This document shows positions 10,051 through 20,258 of a stretch of 54,680 bases of DNA, one piece after another. Below the pieces are notes generated by a model. The model worked only from the letters and a program-made list of their open reading frames with translations, was not told the origin of the DNA and searched no databases. Within the stretch, counting starts at the first letter, position 1. Each line of letters begins with the position of its first letter. This DNA comes from Selenomonadales bacterium OttesenSCG-928-I06 (GTDB taxonomy: Bacteria > Bacillota > Negativicutes > Sporomusales > Sporomusaceae). Position numbers and translations under genes: made by a program. The stretch covers positions 1 through 54,680 of the forward strand of contig JAJDHX010000004.1 of NCBI GenBank assembly GCA_030266395.1, in the 5' to 3' direction.

Positions 10051-11049
10051 ATGAAAGAACCATTAATCTCAGTAATTGTCCCTGTATACAAAGTAGAATC
10101 CTATTTAAAAAGATGTATTGACAGTATTATAGAGCAAACATATCCTAACCTTGAAATCATTTTAATAAATGACGGTTCTCCTGATAAATGCGGTGATATT
10201 TGTAACGAATATAAGAAAAAGGATAATAGAATAATTGTTATCCATCAAGACAATCAAGGACAAAGTAGTGCTCGTAATAATGGGGTTAAAATTGCAACAG
10301 GAGATTTTATCTCTTTTGTTGATGCTGATGATTATTTAGATATAACAGTTTACGAAAAAATAGTTGATTTCATATTAGAAAACAATTTAGACATTGCCGG
10401 GTTTGGATACTATAACGTGTTTTCCAATAAAGCAACTAAAACTTTTCTCTCGGAAATCAAATTTTTCACTGGCAGACAAGCTTTAATTGCCAGCTTAAAA
10501 TATGAACTCGATGATGTAATTTGGAATAAAGTTTATAAAGCTGATATTGTAAAAAAATGTCCCTTACCGCTAGGAAAAAATCACGAAGATACCGCCACAG
10601 TTTATAAGTATTTTTCTTTAGCCAATAAAATTGGGGTTTTAAATATCCCTCTTTATTATTATTATCAAAACAACCCTAATTCTATAATGACTCAATCTTA
10701 TAAATCAAAAACAATGAGTTTTAAAGCCAGATATGATCGTTTCCTTATAAGTAAAGAAAGATACGAATTCATTATTAAATACAATTTAAAAGAAGCTTTA
10801 GAGATATGTTATTTAGAAACAATTAAAGATGCTATTGCTGCCACAACTGCAATCTACAGTTCTGATACAAACATTGATGATAATGTTTATAATCTCGAAG
10901 TTTTTCTAAATACAGCATATGGTTCATCCATATATAACAAATTAAACACTAAAAACAAAATACGACTATATTCGTTTTTAAAATTAAAAAACATGCATAA
11001 ACTTTTATCTGCAGTGTCGTCATTACACAAAAAAATTAAAAATAAATAA
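10051..11049 (+). CDS. Family 2 glycosyltransferase
   Basis: ISVIVPVYKVESYLKRCIDSIIEQTYPNLEIILINDGSPDKCGDICNEY...DADD; RBS AAAGGTG. Confidence 0.92.
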   Translation: MKEPLISVIVPVYKVESYLKRCIDSIIEQTYPNLEIILINDGSPDKCGDICNEYKKKDNRIIVIHQDNQGQSSARNNGVKIATGDFISFVDADDYLDITVYEKIVDFILENNLDIAGFGYYNVFSNKATKTFLSEIKFFTGRQALIASLKYELDDVIWNKVYKADIVKKCPLPLGKNHEDTATVYKYFSLANKIGVLNIPLYYYYQNNPNSIMTQSYKSKTMSFKARYDRFLISKERYEFIIKYNLKEALEICYLETIKDAIAATTAIYSSDTNIDDNVYNLEVFLNTAYGSSIYNKLNTKNKIRLYSFLKLKNMHKLLSAVSSLHKKIKNK

Positions 11050-11098
11050 ACCAACCATACAAAGAAAAAATTTAATCTTTTTTCTCACAGGAGGCCAA

Positions 11099-12211
11099 AT
11101 GGACGAAAGAATACAAACTCTTGCTTACAATCTTATAAACTATTCAACAAAATTACAAAAAAACGAGAAAATTCTCATCGAAGTCTTTGATGATGCTTAT
11201 CCACTCGCTATAGCTCTAATAGAAGAATCATATAAAAAAAGCGCCATTCCATTCTTAAATTTAAAAAACAATAAACTTCAGCGCACACTACTTAAAGGTG
11301 CATATCAAGAGCAAATGTCTTTATTAGGCGATTATGAATCATTTATTATGAACAAAATGGATGCCTACATTGGAATAAGAGCTAGCAATAATATTAGTGA
11401 ATTTTCTGATATACCTACAGAAAAAATGAATCTATATCAAAATTTTTGGGCAAAAAAAGTTCATACAGACATAAGAGTGAAAAATACTAAATGGTGTGTT
11501 ATGAGGTATCCTAATGAATCAATGGCTCAACTTGCTAACATGAGCACAGAAGCTTTTGAAGATTTTTATTATAATGTATGTAATTTAGACTATGCAAAAA
11601 TGGCAAAAGCAATGATTCCTCTTATTAATTTAATGAACAATACAGATAAAGTCAGGATAACAGGTCCAAATACAGATCTTTCTTTTTCCATAAAAAAAAT
11701 AGGTGCTGTTCCCTGTTCCGGACTTAGAAATATACCTGATGGTGAAGTTTACACCGCTCCTATAAAAAATTCAGTAAATGGTCATATCTTATACAATACT
11801 CCTTCTGTTTATCAAGGAACTGTTTTTGAAAATGTGTACTTGGAATTTAAGGAAGGAAAAATCACAAAAGCTACAGCCAATGAAACCGAAAAACTTAATA
11901 GAATTTTAGATACAGATGAAGGTGCACGTTATATTGGAGAATTCGCCCTGGGCATCAACCCATATATAGAAAAACCGATGAAAGATATTTTATTTGACGA
12001 AAAAATCAAAGGAAGCTTTCATTTTACTCCTGGCAGCTGCTACGACAGTGCTTCAAACGGAAATCAATCAGCCGTACACTGGGATTTGGTATTTATTCAA
12101 ACAAAAGAATATGGCGGCGGAGAAATCTTTTTTGATGATAAATTAATTAGAAAAGACGGTATCTTTGTTATACCAGAACTCGAAGGATTAAATCCAGAAA
12201 ATTTAATATAG
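11099..12211 (+). CDS. Aminopeptidase, M29 (AmpS/thermophilic) family
   Basis: LI.YS..LQ.NEKILIE, IRITGPNTDLSFS, IPDGEVYTAP, NG.QSAVHWDLV; RBS AGGAGG. Confidence 0.85.
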   Translation: MDERIQTLAYNLINYSTKLQKNEKILIEVFDDAYPLAIALIEESYKKSAIPFLNLKNNKLQRTLLKGAYQEQMSLLGDYESFIMNKMDAYIGIRASNNISEFSDIPTEKMNLYQNFWAKKVHTDIRVKNTKWCVMRYPNESMAQLANMSTEAFEDFYYNVCNLDYAKMAKAMIPLINLMNNTDKVRITGPNTDLSFSIKKIGAVPCSGLRNIPDGEVYTAPIKNSVNGHILYNTPSVYQGTVFENVYLEFKEGKITKATANETEKLNRILDTDEGARYIGEFALGINPYIEKPMKDILFDEKIKGSFHFTPGSCYDSASNGNQSAVHWDLVFIQTKEYGGGEIFFDDKLIRKDGIFVIPELEGLNPENLI

Positions 12212-12236
12212 TAAAAATAAAACGTGGAGCATTTGC

Positions 12237-12770
12237 TTATTTGCAAAAATGCTCCACATATCTTTCCAGCGCTTCTTCTATTATTCTTATTGCCGTATCT
12301 CTGTCTTTAACTTCATCTACTGCCGTATCTTTACCTTCCAGATTTTTATAAACACTAAAGAAATGAGACATCTCATCAAATACGTGTTTCGGCAATTCGC
12401 TGATATCTCTATAAGTGTTATAATTCGGGTCACTAAAAGGGATAGCAATAATTTTTTCATCACCCCGACCACTGTCTATCATAGAAATAACACCTATTGG
12501 ATAACATCTAACCAAAGTAAGAGGTTCCAGCATTTCACTACATAATACAAGTGCATCTAATGGATCCAGGTCATCGCCATATGTTCTGGGAATAAAGCCA
12601 TAATTAGCAGGATAATGGGTAGACGTATGTAAAATTCGATCTAACATAATTAATCCTGTTTCTTTATCTAACTCGTACTTTTTCTTACTTCCTTTTGGAA
12701 TTTCAACTACAGTAATGAAATCTGTAGAAGTAATTCTTTTAGGGTTAATATCATGCCAAATATTACGCAA
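12237..12770 (-). CDS. ppa: Inorganic pyrophosphatase
   Basis: VVEIPKGSKKKYELDKETG, YPANYGFIPRTYGDDLDPLDALVL. Confidence 0.93.
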   Translation of the reverse strand: MRNIWHDINPKRITSTDFITVVEIPKGSKKKYELDKETGLIMLDRILHTSTHYPANYGFIPRTYGDDLDPLDALVLCSEMLEPLTLVRCYPIGVISMIDSGRGDEKIIAIPFSDPNYNTYRDISELPKHVFDEMSHFFSVYKNLEGKDTAVDEVKDRDTAIRIIEEALERYVEHFCK

Positions 12771-12849
12771 AATATCCCTCCTTACATTCTTTTTGTTAAT
12801 TACACTTTATCACTTTTTCAGCAACAAATCTACTGTATTTATTTTAAAA

Positions 12850-13674
12850 TTACTTATTCTCTACTGTAGACACACCTGTTTCAGCAAATGTTTTCATGTT
12901 TTTTGATAAATTTAGAGACATTTTAAGTAGAAATAAAAACAAAAGACCACCTGTTCCGTTAAGCTTGGTAAATTCAAAATCCAAACATGGAGCTATTTTT
13001 AATTTCTGTAAAATTAATTTGTAAATTGGATTATCAAGCTTACTTGGCATAAATAAAAACTCTTTAACCAGAGGACATATTTCGGTAGCAACTAAGGCAG
13101 CTATACTTGCAGCAACTGAATCAATTATAATCAAAGTTCTTTTTTCTGCCGCTTTTAAAATAATTCCAATCATAATTACTATTTCAAAGTTTCCCATATT
13201 GTTCAGCAAATCCACAGGTTCAACGTTTTCTTTAATTAAACTAATATCTAATTTTAAAATGCCCTCTCCTAAAACATCACTTAAACAAATAACATTGCAT
13301 TCTTCAGATACTTCTCTTTCTAAAAACTGAGCACCTTTGTCTATTAACCTTAAAATATCTTCCTGTTTTGTAATGTCACAATCTTTAAAATCCTCATTAA
13401 ATAAAACAATATCAGTGTTCTGTTTTTCTGCCAGAAAAGCCAAAAAAGATTCTTTAAAATCAGAGGCTTTCTTGTCTGAAGTCGCAACTAAAATTAATTC
13501 TGATTTTAAAAAACAAAAATGATCACAAGATAATATACCAGCAAGCCTCACTGATAACTGTTCTAAAATTCCTAAACTATTGATAGGCTTGATAAGATTA
13601 TCCCATCTTTCCTGACAATTTTTTAAAGAACTTTTATCTAAAGGCTCTGTTTTTTTTATAGTACCGATTAACAT
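12850..13674 (-). CDS. Divergent CobT-family protein lacking catalytic motifs; ArsB-like partner subunit of a phenolic-base cobamide phosphoribosyltransferase
   Basis: CobT-like ERWDNLIKPINSLGILEQLSVRLAGI N-terminus and KNMKTFAETGVS C-terminus; RLGEG region reads KLNGTGG (no Glu); lies directly downstream of the CobT-like gene. Confidence 0.7.
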   Translation of the reverse strand: MLIGTIKKTEPLDKSSLKNCQERWDNLIKPINSLGILEQLSVRLAGILSCDHFCFLKSELILVATSDKKASDFKESFLAFLAEKQNTDIVLFNEDFKDCDITKQEDILRLIDKGAQFLEREVSEECNVICLSDVLGEGILKLDISLIKENVEPVDLLNNMGNFEIVIMIGIILKAAEKRTLIIIDSVAASIAALVATEICPLVKEFLFMPSKLDNPIYKLILQKLKIAPCLDFEFTKLNGTGGLLFLFLLKMSLNLSKNMKTFAETGVSTVENK

Positions 13675-13679
13675 GATTA

Positions 13680-14696
13680 TCAGTCCTTATTTAAAAAACT
13701 TAAAAACATTTCTAAAAACTCAATTGTAATAGCTGAACCCACAGATTCACCTATTCTCATATTTAAACTAAGATAAGGCTTAAGTTCTAAAATATTCAGC
13801 ATAAGACTATGCGCCTTTTCTGATGATAACTGTGAAGCTAATAAATATTCCTTAACCATTGGCTGCAAATTATAGGCTAATAAAGCTGCCACACTAGAGT
13901 TAAAGCCATCTATAATAACAACTGCTCTGTTTGCCGCTACTGCCAAAATAACACCTACCAGAAATCCTGTTTCATATCCTCCTAATTTCATCAAAACATC
14001 AAGGGGGTCGTTTATATCTGGATTATTTATCGCAATTGCCTTTTCAACTACCGCTACTTTGTTTTTGCGCTGTGTCTCAGAAATCCCGCTGCCATATCCT
14101 GTCGCTTCATCAGCCGAAATTTCACAAAGAACAGCAGTAACAGCAGCGTTTGAAGTAGTATTTCCTATCCCCATTTCACTCAAACTAAAACAATTATAAC
14201 CTTCTTTTATTCTTTCTGTTGCAAATTTGATTCCTAATTCAATAGACTTTATAGCATCTTCAAAAAGCATAGCAGGACCTTGAGTAATATCTTGGGTACC
14301 AGATGCTATTTTTTTATTGAAAATACCAGGCAAATAAGATATATCTTTCTCTGCCCCCACATCAACTACAAATAAATCAGCTTTACAGAAATCAGAAGCA
14401 ACATTAACCGCTGCACCTTTATCAATCAAATAGCTTCTGGTCATTTGAATAGTTGTTTCAGGCGGGTAAGCACTCACTCCTAAATGAGCCACACCATGGT
14501 CAGCAACAGCAGTAATTATACATTTCTTTAAAGAAATTTTCTCTGTTCCCATAATCTCTGTCAGCTTAACTACCATCTTTTCTAAATCTTTTGGCAGATC
14601 TCCGGCAAAATTATTTTGTAGTTTTAAAGCCGGCATCTCAGCTGTATTTTTCTCAGGTGAAATTATTTTTTTTATTGTCTTAAAAAGAAGTTCCAC
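13680..14696 (-). CDS. cobT: Nicotinate-nucleotide--dimethylbenzimidazole phosphoribosyltransferase family (CobT; ArsA-like)
   Basis: ADHGVAHLGVSAYP, GTQDITQGPAM, EMGIGNTTSNAAVTAVL, GYETGFLVGVILAVAANRAVVIIDGF, MRIGESVGSA (Glu retained); probable GTG start. Confidence 0.88.
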   Translation of the reverse strand: MELLFKTIKKIISPEKNTAEMPALKLQNNFAGDLPKDLEKMVVKLTEIMGTEKISLKKCIITAVADHGVAHLGVSAYPPETTIQMTRSYLIDKGAAVNVASDFCKADLFVVDVGAEKDISYLPGIFNKKIASGTQDITQGPAMLFEDAIKSIELGIKFATERIKEGYNCFSLSEMGIGNTTSNAAVTAVLCEISADEATGYGSGISETQRKNKVAVVEKAIAINNPDINDPLDVLMKLGGYETGFLVGVILAVAANRAVVIIDGFNSSVAALLAYNLQPMVKEYLLASQLSSEKAHSLMLNILELKPYLSLNMRIGESVGSAITIEFLEMFLSFLNKD

Positions 14697-14714
14697 TTTA
14701 CCCCTTCTTCCTAT

Positions 14715-14751
14715 ATAAAAAAGCTTCTTAAAAAGATAATTTAAGAAGTTT
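14715..14751 (-). terminator. Terminator-like hairpin in the 5' leader of the cobT/ars pair (candidate attenuator)
   Basis: Minus strand CTTCTTAAA-TTATC-TTTTTAAGAAGCTTTTTT just upstream of the RBS. Confidence 0.55.
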
Positions 14752-14933
14752 ACTAAATCATATTTTGCAAATATTTTAAAGTTATATTTTGCACTATTTG
14801 TTTAAATATGTTACATTCTAGATTGGTAATATCTTTACCTTTTATTTTTTCGAAAATTTTTCTTAATAAAAGGTTTATAATTAAACATAAAATTGGTAAG
14901 ATAAATAAAAAAACAAATTAACACATAAATAAG

Positions 14934-16340
14934 GTGAAAGTTATGAGTATAATTAATCAAGAAGATACTATCAGTGCAATAGCAACACCTGTCGGGTTAG
15001 GCGGTATAGGGATTATACGCCTTAGTGGCAAAAATGCCATTGAAATTGCAGATACTATCTTTTTCTCTAAAAAGGGTAAAAAAATCAAAGATATGCCCTC
15101 TTATACTGCTCTTTATGGAGAAATAAAAGAAAATGAAAACAGTGCTACTATAGATGAAGTGCTTATTCTTCTTATGCGTTCACCTTATTCTTATACTTGC
15201 GAAGATGTAGTTGAAATTCATTGTCATGCCGGAGCAGTACCATTAAAAGAAATCCTTCTTTTAACTCTTAAAAATGGTGCTCGTCTGGCAGAACCAGGTG
15301 AATTTACTAAAAGAGCCTTTTTAAACGGCAGAATAGATCTAACTCAAGCTGAGGCAGTTATAGATGTTATTTCTGCAAAAACAGCGTCCTCCCTAAAAGC
15401 AGCTACAAACAATTTGTCAGGACAATTAAGAGATAAAGTTAATATCACAAGACAAAATATTTTAGAGATTATCGCTCATTTAGAAGCAGTTATTGATTTT
15501 CCGGAAGAAGATATTGAAGATGTTAGTGCAGCTGCCGCTCTTGAAAAAATCAATATAGAAAAAGAAAATATTTCAAATATACTTTCCACAGCCAAGACTG
15601 GTAAAATCCTGAGAGAAGGTCTTAAAACCGCAATCATAGGTAAACCTAATGTAGGCAAATCCAGTTTATTAAACTCTCTTATTGGCGAAGATAAAGCAAT
15701 TGTAACTGATATTGCAGGAACAACAAGAGATGTTATTGAAGAATATTTAAATATCGAAGGAATTCCGCTTAGAATAATGGATACTGCCGGAATAAGAAAA
15801 ACTACTGATAAAGTAGAAAAAATCGGTATTGATTTAGCTAAAAAAACTTCTGAAGAGGCAGACTTAAGATTGCTTATACTTGATAGCAGTATGCCACTAG
15901 AAGACTTAGATATAGAACTTATTAAAGATTTTAAAAATGAAAATACAATTGTTCTTTTAAACAAAAGCGATTTAGAACAAAAAATAGATTTAGATACATT
16001 AGAAAAACTTTTAGACTCTCAATCAATTTTACAAATTTCCATAAAGACAAATTCTGGTCTTGATGAATTAAAAAAAGAAATTATTGAACTTGTTTATGAA
16101 AATGGCGAAAACAATGCTCCTGAAGCAAATTTTGTAAGCAACGCTCGCCAGATAAACTTATTAGAAGAAACTATAACTCATTTAGATGATGCAGCAATAG
16201 CTGCCAACTCTCAAATGCCTATTGATTGTATTGTGGTTGATATAAAACTTGCTTGGGAGACACTTGGTAAAATAACAGGAGATTCCCTTGAAGAAGATAT
16301 TATTGATCAGATCTTTAGTCAGTTTTGCATAGGCAAATAG
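14934..16340 (+). CDS. mnmE: tRNA modification GTPase MnmE
   Basis: [42 protein letters not shown]-terminal FCIGK. Confidence 0.98.
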   Translation: MKVMSIINQEDTISAIATPVGLGGIGIIRLSGKNAIEIADTIFFSKKGKKIKDMPSYTALYGEIKENENSATIDEVLILLMRSPYSYTCEDVVEIHCHAGAVPLKEILLLTLKNGARLAEPGEFTKRAFLNGRIDLTQAEAVIDVISAKTASSLKAATNNLSGQLRDKVNITRQNILEIIAHLEAVIDFPEEDIEDVSAAAALEKINIEKENISNILSTAKTGKILREGLKTAIIGKPNVGKSSLLNSLIGEDKAIVTDIAGTTRDVIEEYLNIEGIPLRIMDTAGIRKTTDKVEKIGIDLAKKTSEEADLRLLILDSSMPLEDLDIELIKDFKNENTIVLLNKSDLEQKIDLDTLEKLLDSQSILQISIKTNSGLDELKKEIIELVYENGENNAPEANFVSNARQINLLEETITHLDDAAIAANSQMPIDCIVVDIKLAWETLGKITGDSLEEDIIDQIFSQFCIGK

Positions 16341-16366
16341 ATTTAAAATATTCAGAAGGTGAAAAA

Positions 16367-18262
16367 ATGACAGAGAAAAACTTTTATGACGTAATTGTAG
16401 TCGGAGCAGGTCATGCTGGTTGTGAAGCAGCTCTTGCTGCAGCAAGACTTGGCGCTAAAACCCTGCTTACAACTTTAAATTTAGATAATATAGCTCTAAT
16501 GCCATGTAATCCTTCTATAGGAGGACCTGCCAAAGGACATCTGGTCAGAGAAATTGATGCACTTGGCGGTCAAATGGGAATAACAATAGACAAAGCAGCA
16601 ATTCAAATGAGAATGCTCAACACAGGAAAAGGACCTGCAGTCCATGCCATCAGAGCGCAGGCAGATAAAAACGTTTATCAGCAACTTATGAAACAAACTG
16701 TTTTTGAACAAGAAAACCTTGATGTAAAACAACTCTTAATAGAAGATATTCTAACTGAAGATGGCAAAGCAACTGGAGTAGTAACTGAGTTTGGCGAAAA
16801 TTATTACTCTAAATGCGTTATTATAGCTGCCGGAACATATTTAAGAGGTAAAATCTTAATAGGCCCTGTTAGTTATTCTGCTGGTCCTAATGGTCAACGC
16901 TCTGCCGAAAAACTCTCTGAATCATTAAAGAAGTTAAATCTACCAATAATGCGCTTTAAAACAGGAACACCGGCAAGGGTAGATAAAAAAAGCATAGATT
17001 ATTCTAAAACTCTTATTCAACCAGGCGACGAAACTGTCCATAATTTTTCTCATATGAGCGAGATAACTCATAGAGAACAATTACCATGCTGGCTTACATA
17101 TACAAATGAAAAAACACATGATGTTATCAGAGCTAATCTGGATAAAGCACCTATGTATATGGGAATTATCGAAGGAACAGGTGCAAGATATTGTCCTTCT
17201 ATTGAAGATAAAGTAGTTCGATTTGCTGATAAACAAGCTCATCAAGTATTTATAGAACCTGAAGGACTACATAATTCAGAAATGTATATTCAAGGCATGT
17301 CTACAAGTCTACCAATAGATATTCAATTAGAATTTCTCAGAACTATTCCCGGGTTAGAAAACGCCGAGATAATCCGCCCGGCATATGCCATAGAATATGA
17401 TTGTGTAGATCCGCTTTGTTTAAAAGCATCTTTAGAAACTAAAGATATAGAAGGTTTATTCTGTGCAGGTCAGACAAATGGCACTTCCGGTTATGAAGAA
17501 GCTGCTGCCCAAGGTTTAATGTCAGGCATAAATGCAGTACGTAAAATTGAAGGAAAACCTGCTTTTATCTTAACAAGATCTGATGGTTATATTGGTGTTT
17601 TAATAGACGATTTAATAACCAAAGGAACAAATGAACCATATAGAATGATGACTTCGCGTTCTGAATATCGCCTTATTTTAAGACAAGACAACGCAGACCT
17701 GCGACTAACTGAAAAAGGTAAAGAAGTAGGTCTTGTTTCAGATGAAAGATATAAAAAATTCAAAGAAAAGAAAGATGCTATAGATAAAACTTTAGAACTA
17801 CTGCATCAAACTACAATCACACCATCTGCTTCTATAAATGAAAAATTAGAATCAATTGGTACAAGTAATATAAAAACTCTTGTCAGCTTATATAATTTGC
17901 TCAAACGCCCTGAAATTAACTATGATTTGCTTTGCGATCATTTTGATATGCCAAAAGTAGAATCCAAAGTTAAAGAACAAGTTGAAATACTTGCTAAGTA
18001 TGAAGGATATATTAAAAAACAAATTGATCATGTAGAAAAAACAGCTAAACTGGAAAGTAAATACTTGCCGCAAGAATTGGATTATTCTTTATTAAAAGGA
18101 CTTTCTACTGAAGCACAACAAAAATTAAACAAAGTAAAACCTCTTTCTATAGGACAAGCTTCTCGCATCTCTGGAGTATCTCCAGCTGATATAACTATAT
18201 TAATGATTTATTTAGAACAAAATCGCCGTTTGGAATCGCAAGAAAATGCTAATATCAATTAA
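16367..18262 (+). CDS. mnmG: tRNA uridine-5-carboxymethylaminomethyl(34) synthesis enzyme MnmG
   Basis: [47 protein letters not shown] with AAGGTG RBS is internal to the supplied ORF. Confidence 0.98.
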   Translation: MTEKNFYDVIVVGAGHAGCEAALAAARLGAKTLLTTLNLDNIALMPCNPSIGGPAKGHLVREIDALGGQMGITIDKAAIQMRMLNTGKGPAVHAIRAQADKNVYQQLMKQTVFEQENLDVKQLLIEDILTEDGKATGVVTEFGENYYSKCVIIAAGTYLRGKILIGPVSYSAGPNGQRSAEKLSESLKKLNLPIMRFKTGTPARVDKKSIDYSKTLIQPGDETVHNFSHMSEITHREQLPCWLTYTNEKTHDVIRANLDKAPMYMGIIEGTGARYCPSIEDKVVRFADKQAHQVFIEPEGLHNSEMYIQGMSTSLPIDIQLEFLRTIPGLENAEIIRPAYAIEYDCVDPLCLKASLETKDIEGLFCAGQTNGTSGYEEAAAQGLMSGINAVRKIEGKPAFILTRSDGYIGVLIDDLITKGTNEPYRMMTSRSEYRLILRQDNADLRLTEKGKEVGLVSDERYKKFKEKKDAIDKTLELLHQTTITPSASINEKLESIGTSNIKTLVSLYNLLKRPEINYDLLCDHFDMPKVESKVKEQVEILAKYEGYIKKQIDHVEKTAKLESKYLPQELDYSLLKGLSTEAQQKLNKVKPLSIGQASRISGVSPADITILMIYLEQNRRLESQENANIN

Positions 18263-18279
18263 ATTCTAGGAGTTGTATT

Positions 18280-19032
18280 ATGACTGACTTTATAAATATA
18301 CTTGATACAAAAAGTCGAGAATATGGTATAAAGCTATCACAAGAGCAATTAGCTGCTTTTGATATTTACTATAATTTATTAATTGAATTTAACCAAAAAG
18401 TAAATCTAACTGCTTTAACTGCTCCTGAAGATGTTGCAGTAAAACACATAATAGATTCTTTATCTTGTTTTGATAAAGATCTATTTTTAGATCAAACTAC
18501 TGTTTTGGATCTTGGCACAGGTGCCGGTTTTCCTGGCATGCCTTTAAAGATATTTTATCCAAACCTAAAACTTACCTTAGTAGACTCTTTAAAAAAACGG
18601 CTTAATTTTTTAGAAGAAGTAATCAGCACTTTGCAAAAAACAAATAATCTTGGTGATATTGCAAAAGGTATGAACGAAATAACTCTAGTCCACAGCAGAG
18701 CAGAAACACTAGGCAAAAATAAGACCTATAGAGAAAGTCAGGATATAGTTGTTTCAAGAGCAGTAGCAAAACTTAGTGTCCTTTCTGAATATTGCTTGCC
18801 ATTAGTAAAACAAAATGGCTGTTTTGTCGCTCTAAAAGGTGCTAATTTAGAAGAAGAACTGAAAGAAGCTGAAAAAGCAATAAATATTTTAGGTGGTACT
18901 GTATTTAAAACACAAAATATTGTCTTGCCTGATTTGCCTGATAAAAGATTTATAGTTTATATAAAAAAAATAAAAGAAACTCCTTCTCAATATCCACGCA
19001 GAGAAGGAATTCCTGAAAAAAAATCTTTATAA
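18280..19032 (+). CDS. rsmG: 16S rRNA (guanine527-N7)-methyltransferase
   Basis: NLTALTAPEDVAVKHIIDSL, LDLGTGAGFPGMPLKI, VSRAVAKL. Confidence 0.97.
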   Translation: MTDFINILDTKSREYGIKLSQEQLAAFDIYYNLLIEFNQKVNLTALTAPEDVAVKHIIDSLSCFDKDLFLDQTTVLDLGTGAGFPGMPLKIFYPNLKLTLVDSLKKRLNFLEEVISTLQKTNNLGDIAKGMNEITLVHSRAETLGKNKTYRESQDIVVSRAVAKLSVLSEYCLPLVKQNGCFVALKGANLEEELKEAEKAINILGGTVFKTQNIVLPDLPDKRFIVYIKKIKETPSQYPRREGIPEKKSL

Positions 19033-19055
19033 ATTAAAATAACAGAGGGAAATTT

Positions 19056-20180
19056 ATGCTGAAAACAAACAACAAATCAGAATGTTCAGGCTGTCAAGCC
19101 TGTTATAATGCTTGCCCACAATCTTGTATTATCATGGAACAGGATACAGAAGGATTTAAATATCCTTTAGTTGATGAAACAAAGTGCAATCAATGTGATT
19201 TATGCGAAAATGTTTGCCCTAATATGAACAGTATTAATAAAACAAGTATGCCGCCGTTAGCATTTGCGGCATATAACAAAGATGAAAACATAAGAACAAA
19301 AAGCTCCTCAGGTGGTATTTTTTCCATCATAGCTGAACAAATCATTAAAAAAGGCGGGCTTGTTTACGGAGCAGCTTTTGATGAAAACTTTAACGTGCAG
19401 CACCAAGGTGTTGCAAACATTGATTCTTTAGAAATATTACGAGGCAACAAATATTCAGAAAGCAATATCGGCTATACATATAAAGAAATCAAAGAAAATC
19501 TGGAAAACAATTTGTTTGTTCTTTTCTCCGGAACACCTTGCCAGGTACAAGGGTTAAAAACCTATTTAAACAAAGAATATGATAATTTGTTTTGTATCGA
19601 TATAATTTGTCATGGCATACCTTCACCAATTGTCTGGCATGAATATATAACACAAAACAAGAAAAAAACCTATCCTCTCTGGAAAAAATCTTCGTTTAGT
19701 ATCCAGTATTTAGATACATTTGAATATACAACTTCAACAAATTATACAATCACTCATAATGAAGATGCTTTCATGAAAGGCTTTTTAGCTAATTTATATC
19801 TCAGACCTTCCTGCTATAAATGCAATTTTAAAACAGCAAACAGAGTAAGCGACTTTACCCTCGCAACTTTTTGGGGAATAGAACACATTGCCCCAGAACT
19901 TGATGATGATAAAGGGATGTCATTAGTTATGATTCATTCTTCAAAAGCAATAGATTTATGGGAAAATATTAAAGATGAAATTTTTTCCAAACAAGTTGAT
20001 TTACAACAAGCCTTAATTTATAATCCCTCAATGACAAACTCTGCAAAGCCACATGAAAATAGAAGTAAATTCTTTGCAGATTTTAACCAACAAAAATCTA
20101 ATATTAACTTCCACATTAGCTATAATATTGCCAATTCTAAATCTGAAAAAATAAAAGTTTACCTTAAAAAATTTTTATAA
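19056..20180 (+). CDS. Coenzyme F420 hydrogenase/dehydrogenase beta-subunit-like (FrhB family) ferredoxin-domain protein
   Basis: 2x4Fe4S: CSGCQACYNACPQSC and CNQCDLCENVCP; SSGGIFS, FSGTPCQVQGLK, CIDIICHGIPSP, CYKCNFK. Confidence 0.88.
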   Translation: MLKTNNKSECSGCQACYNACPQSCIIMEQDTEGFKYPLVDETKCNQCDLCENVCPNMNSINKTSMPPLAFAAYNKDENIRTKSSSGGIFSIIAEQIIKKGGLVYGAAFDENFNVQHQGVANIDSLEILRGNKYSESNIGYTYKEIKENLENNLFVLFSGTPCQVQGLKTYLNKEYDNLFCIDIICHGIPSPIVWHEYITQNKKKTYPLWKKSSFSIQYLDTFEYTTSTNYTITHNEDAFMKGFLANLYLRPSCYKCNFKTANRVSDFTLATFWGIEHIAPELDDDKGMSLVMIHSSKAIDLWENIKDEIFSKQVDLQQALIYNPSMTNSAKPHENRSKFFADFNQQKSNINFHISYNIANSKSEKIKVYLKKFL

Positions 20181-20258
20181 GCCACTTAAATCTTATAAAG
20201 GATATTTATAGTAAATGCAGAATTTATTTGTATCAAAACTTTTAAAGCGAGGTACGAA

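Noticed and set aside
14697-14933. Cobalamin riboswitch upstream of the CobT pair
   Set aside because: No B12-box (GCCACTG-like) recognised by eye; only a simple terminator-like hairpin.
15476-15964. Minus-strand ORF of 162 aa within mnmE (also 16182..16445 and 16496..16732 within mnmE/mnmG)
   Set aside because: Antisense to strongly conserved coding sequence; Ser/Ile/Phe-rich shadow translation.
17343-17356. TATTCCCGGGTTAG as a possible Noc-binding site (consensus ATTTCCCGGGAAAT)
   Set aside because: Only the CCCGGG core and a few flanking bases match, and it lies in mnmG coding sequence; not convincing.
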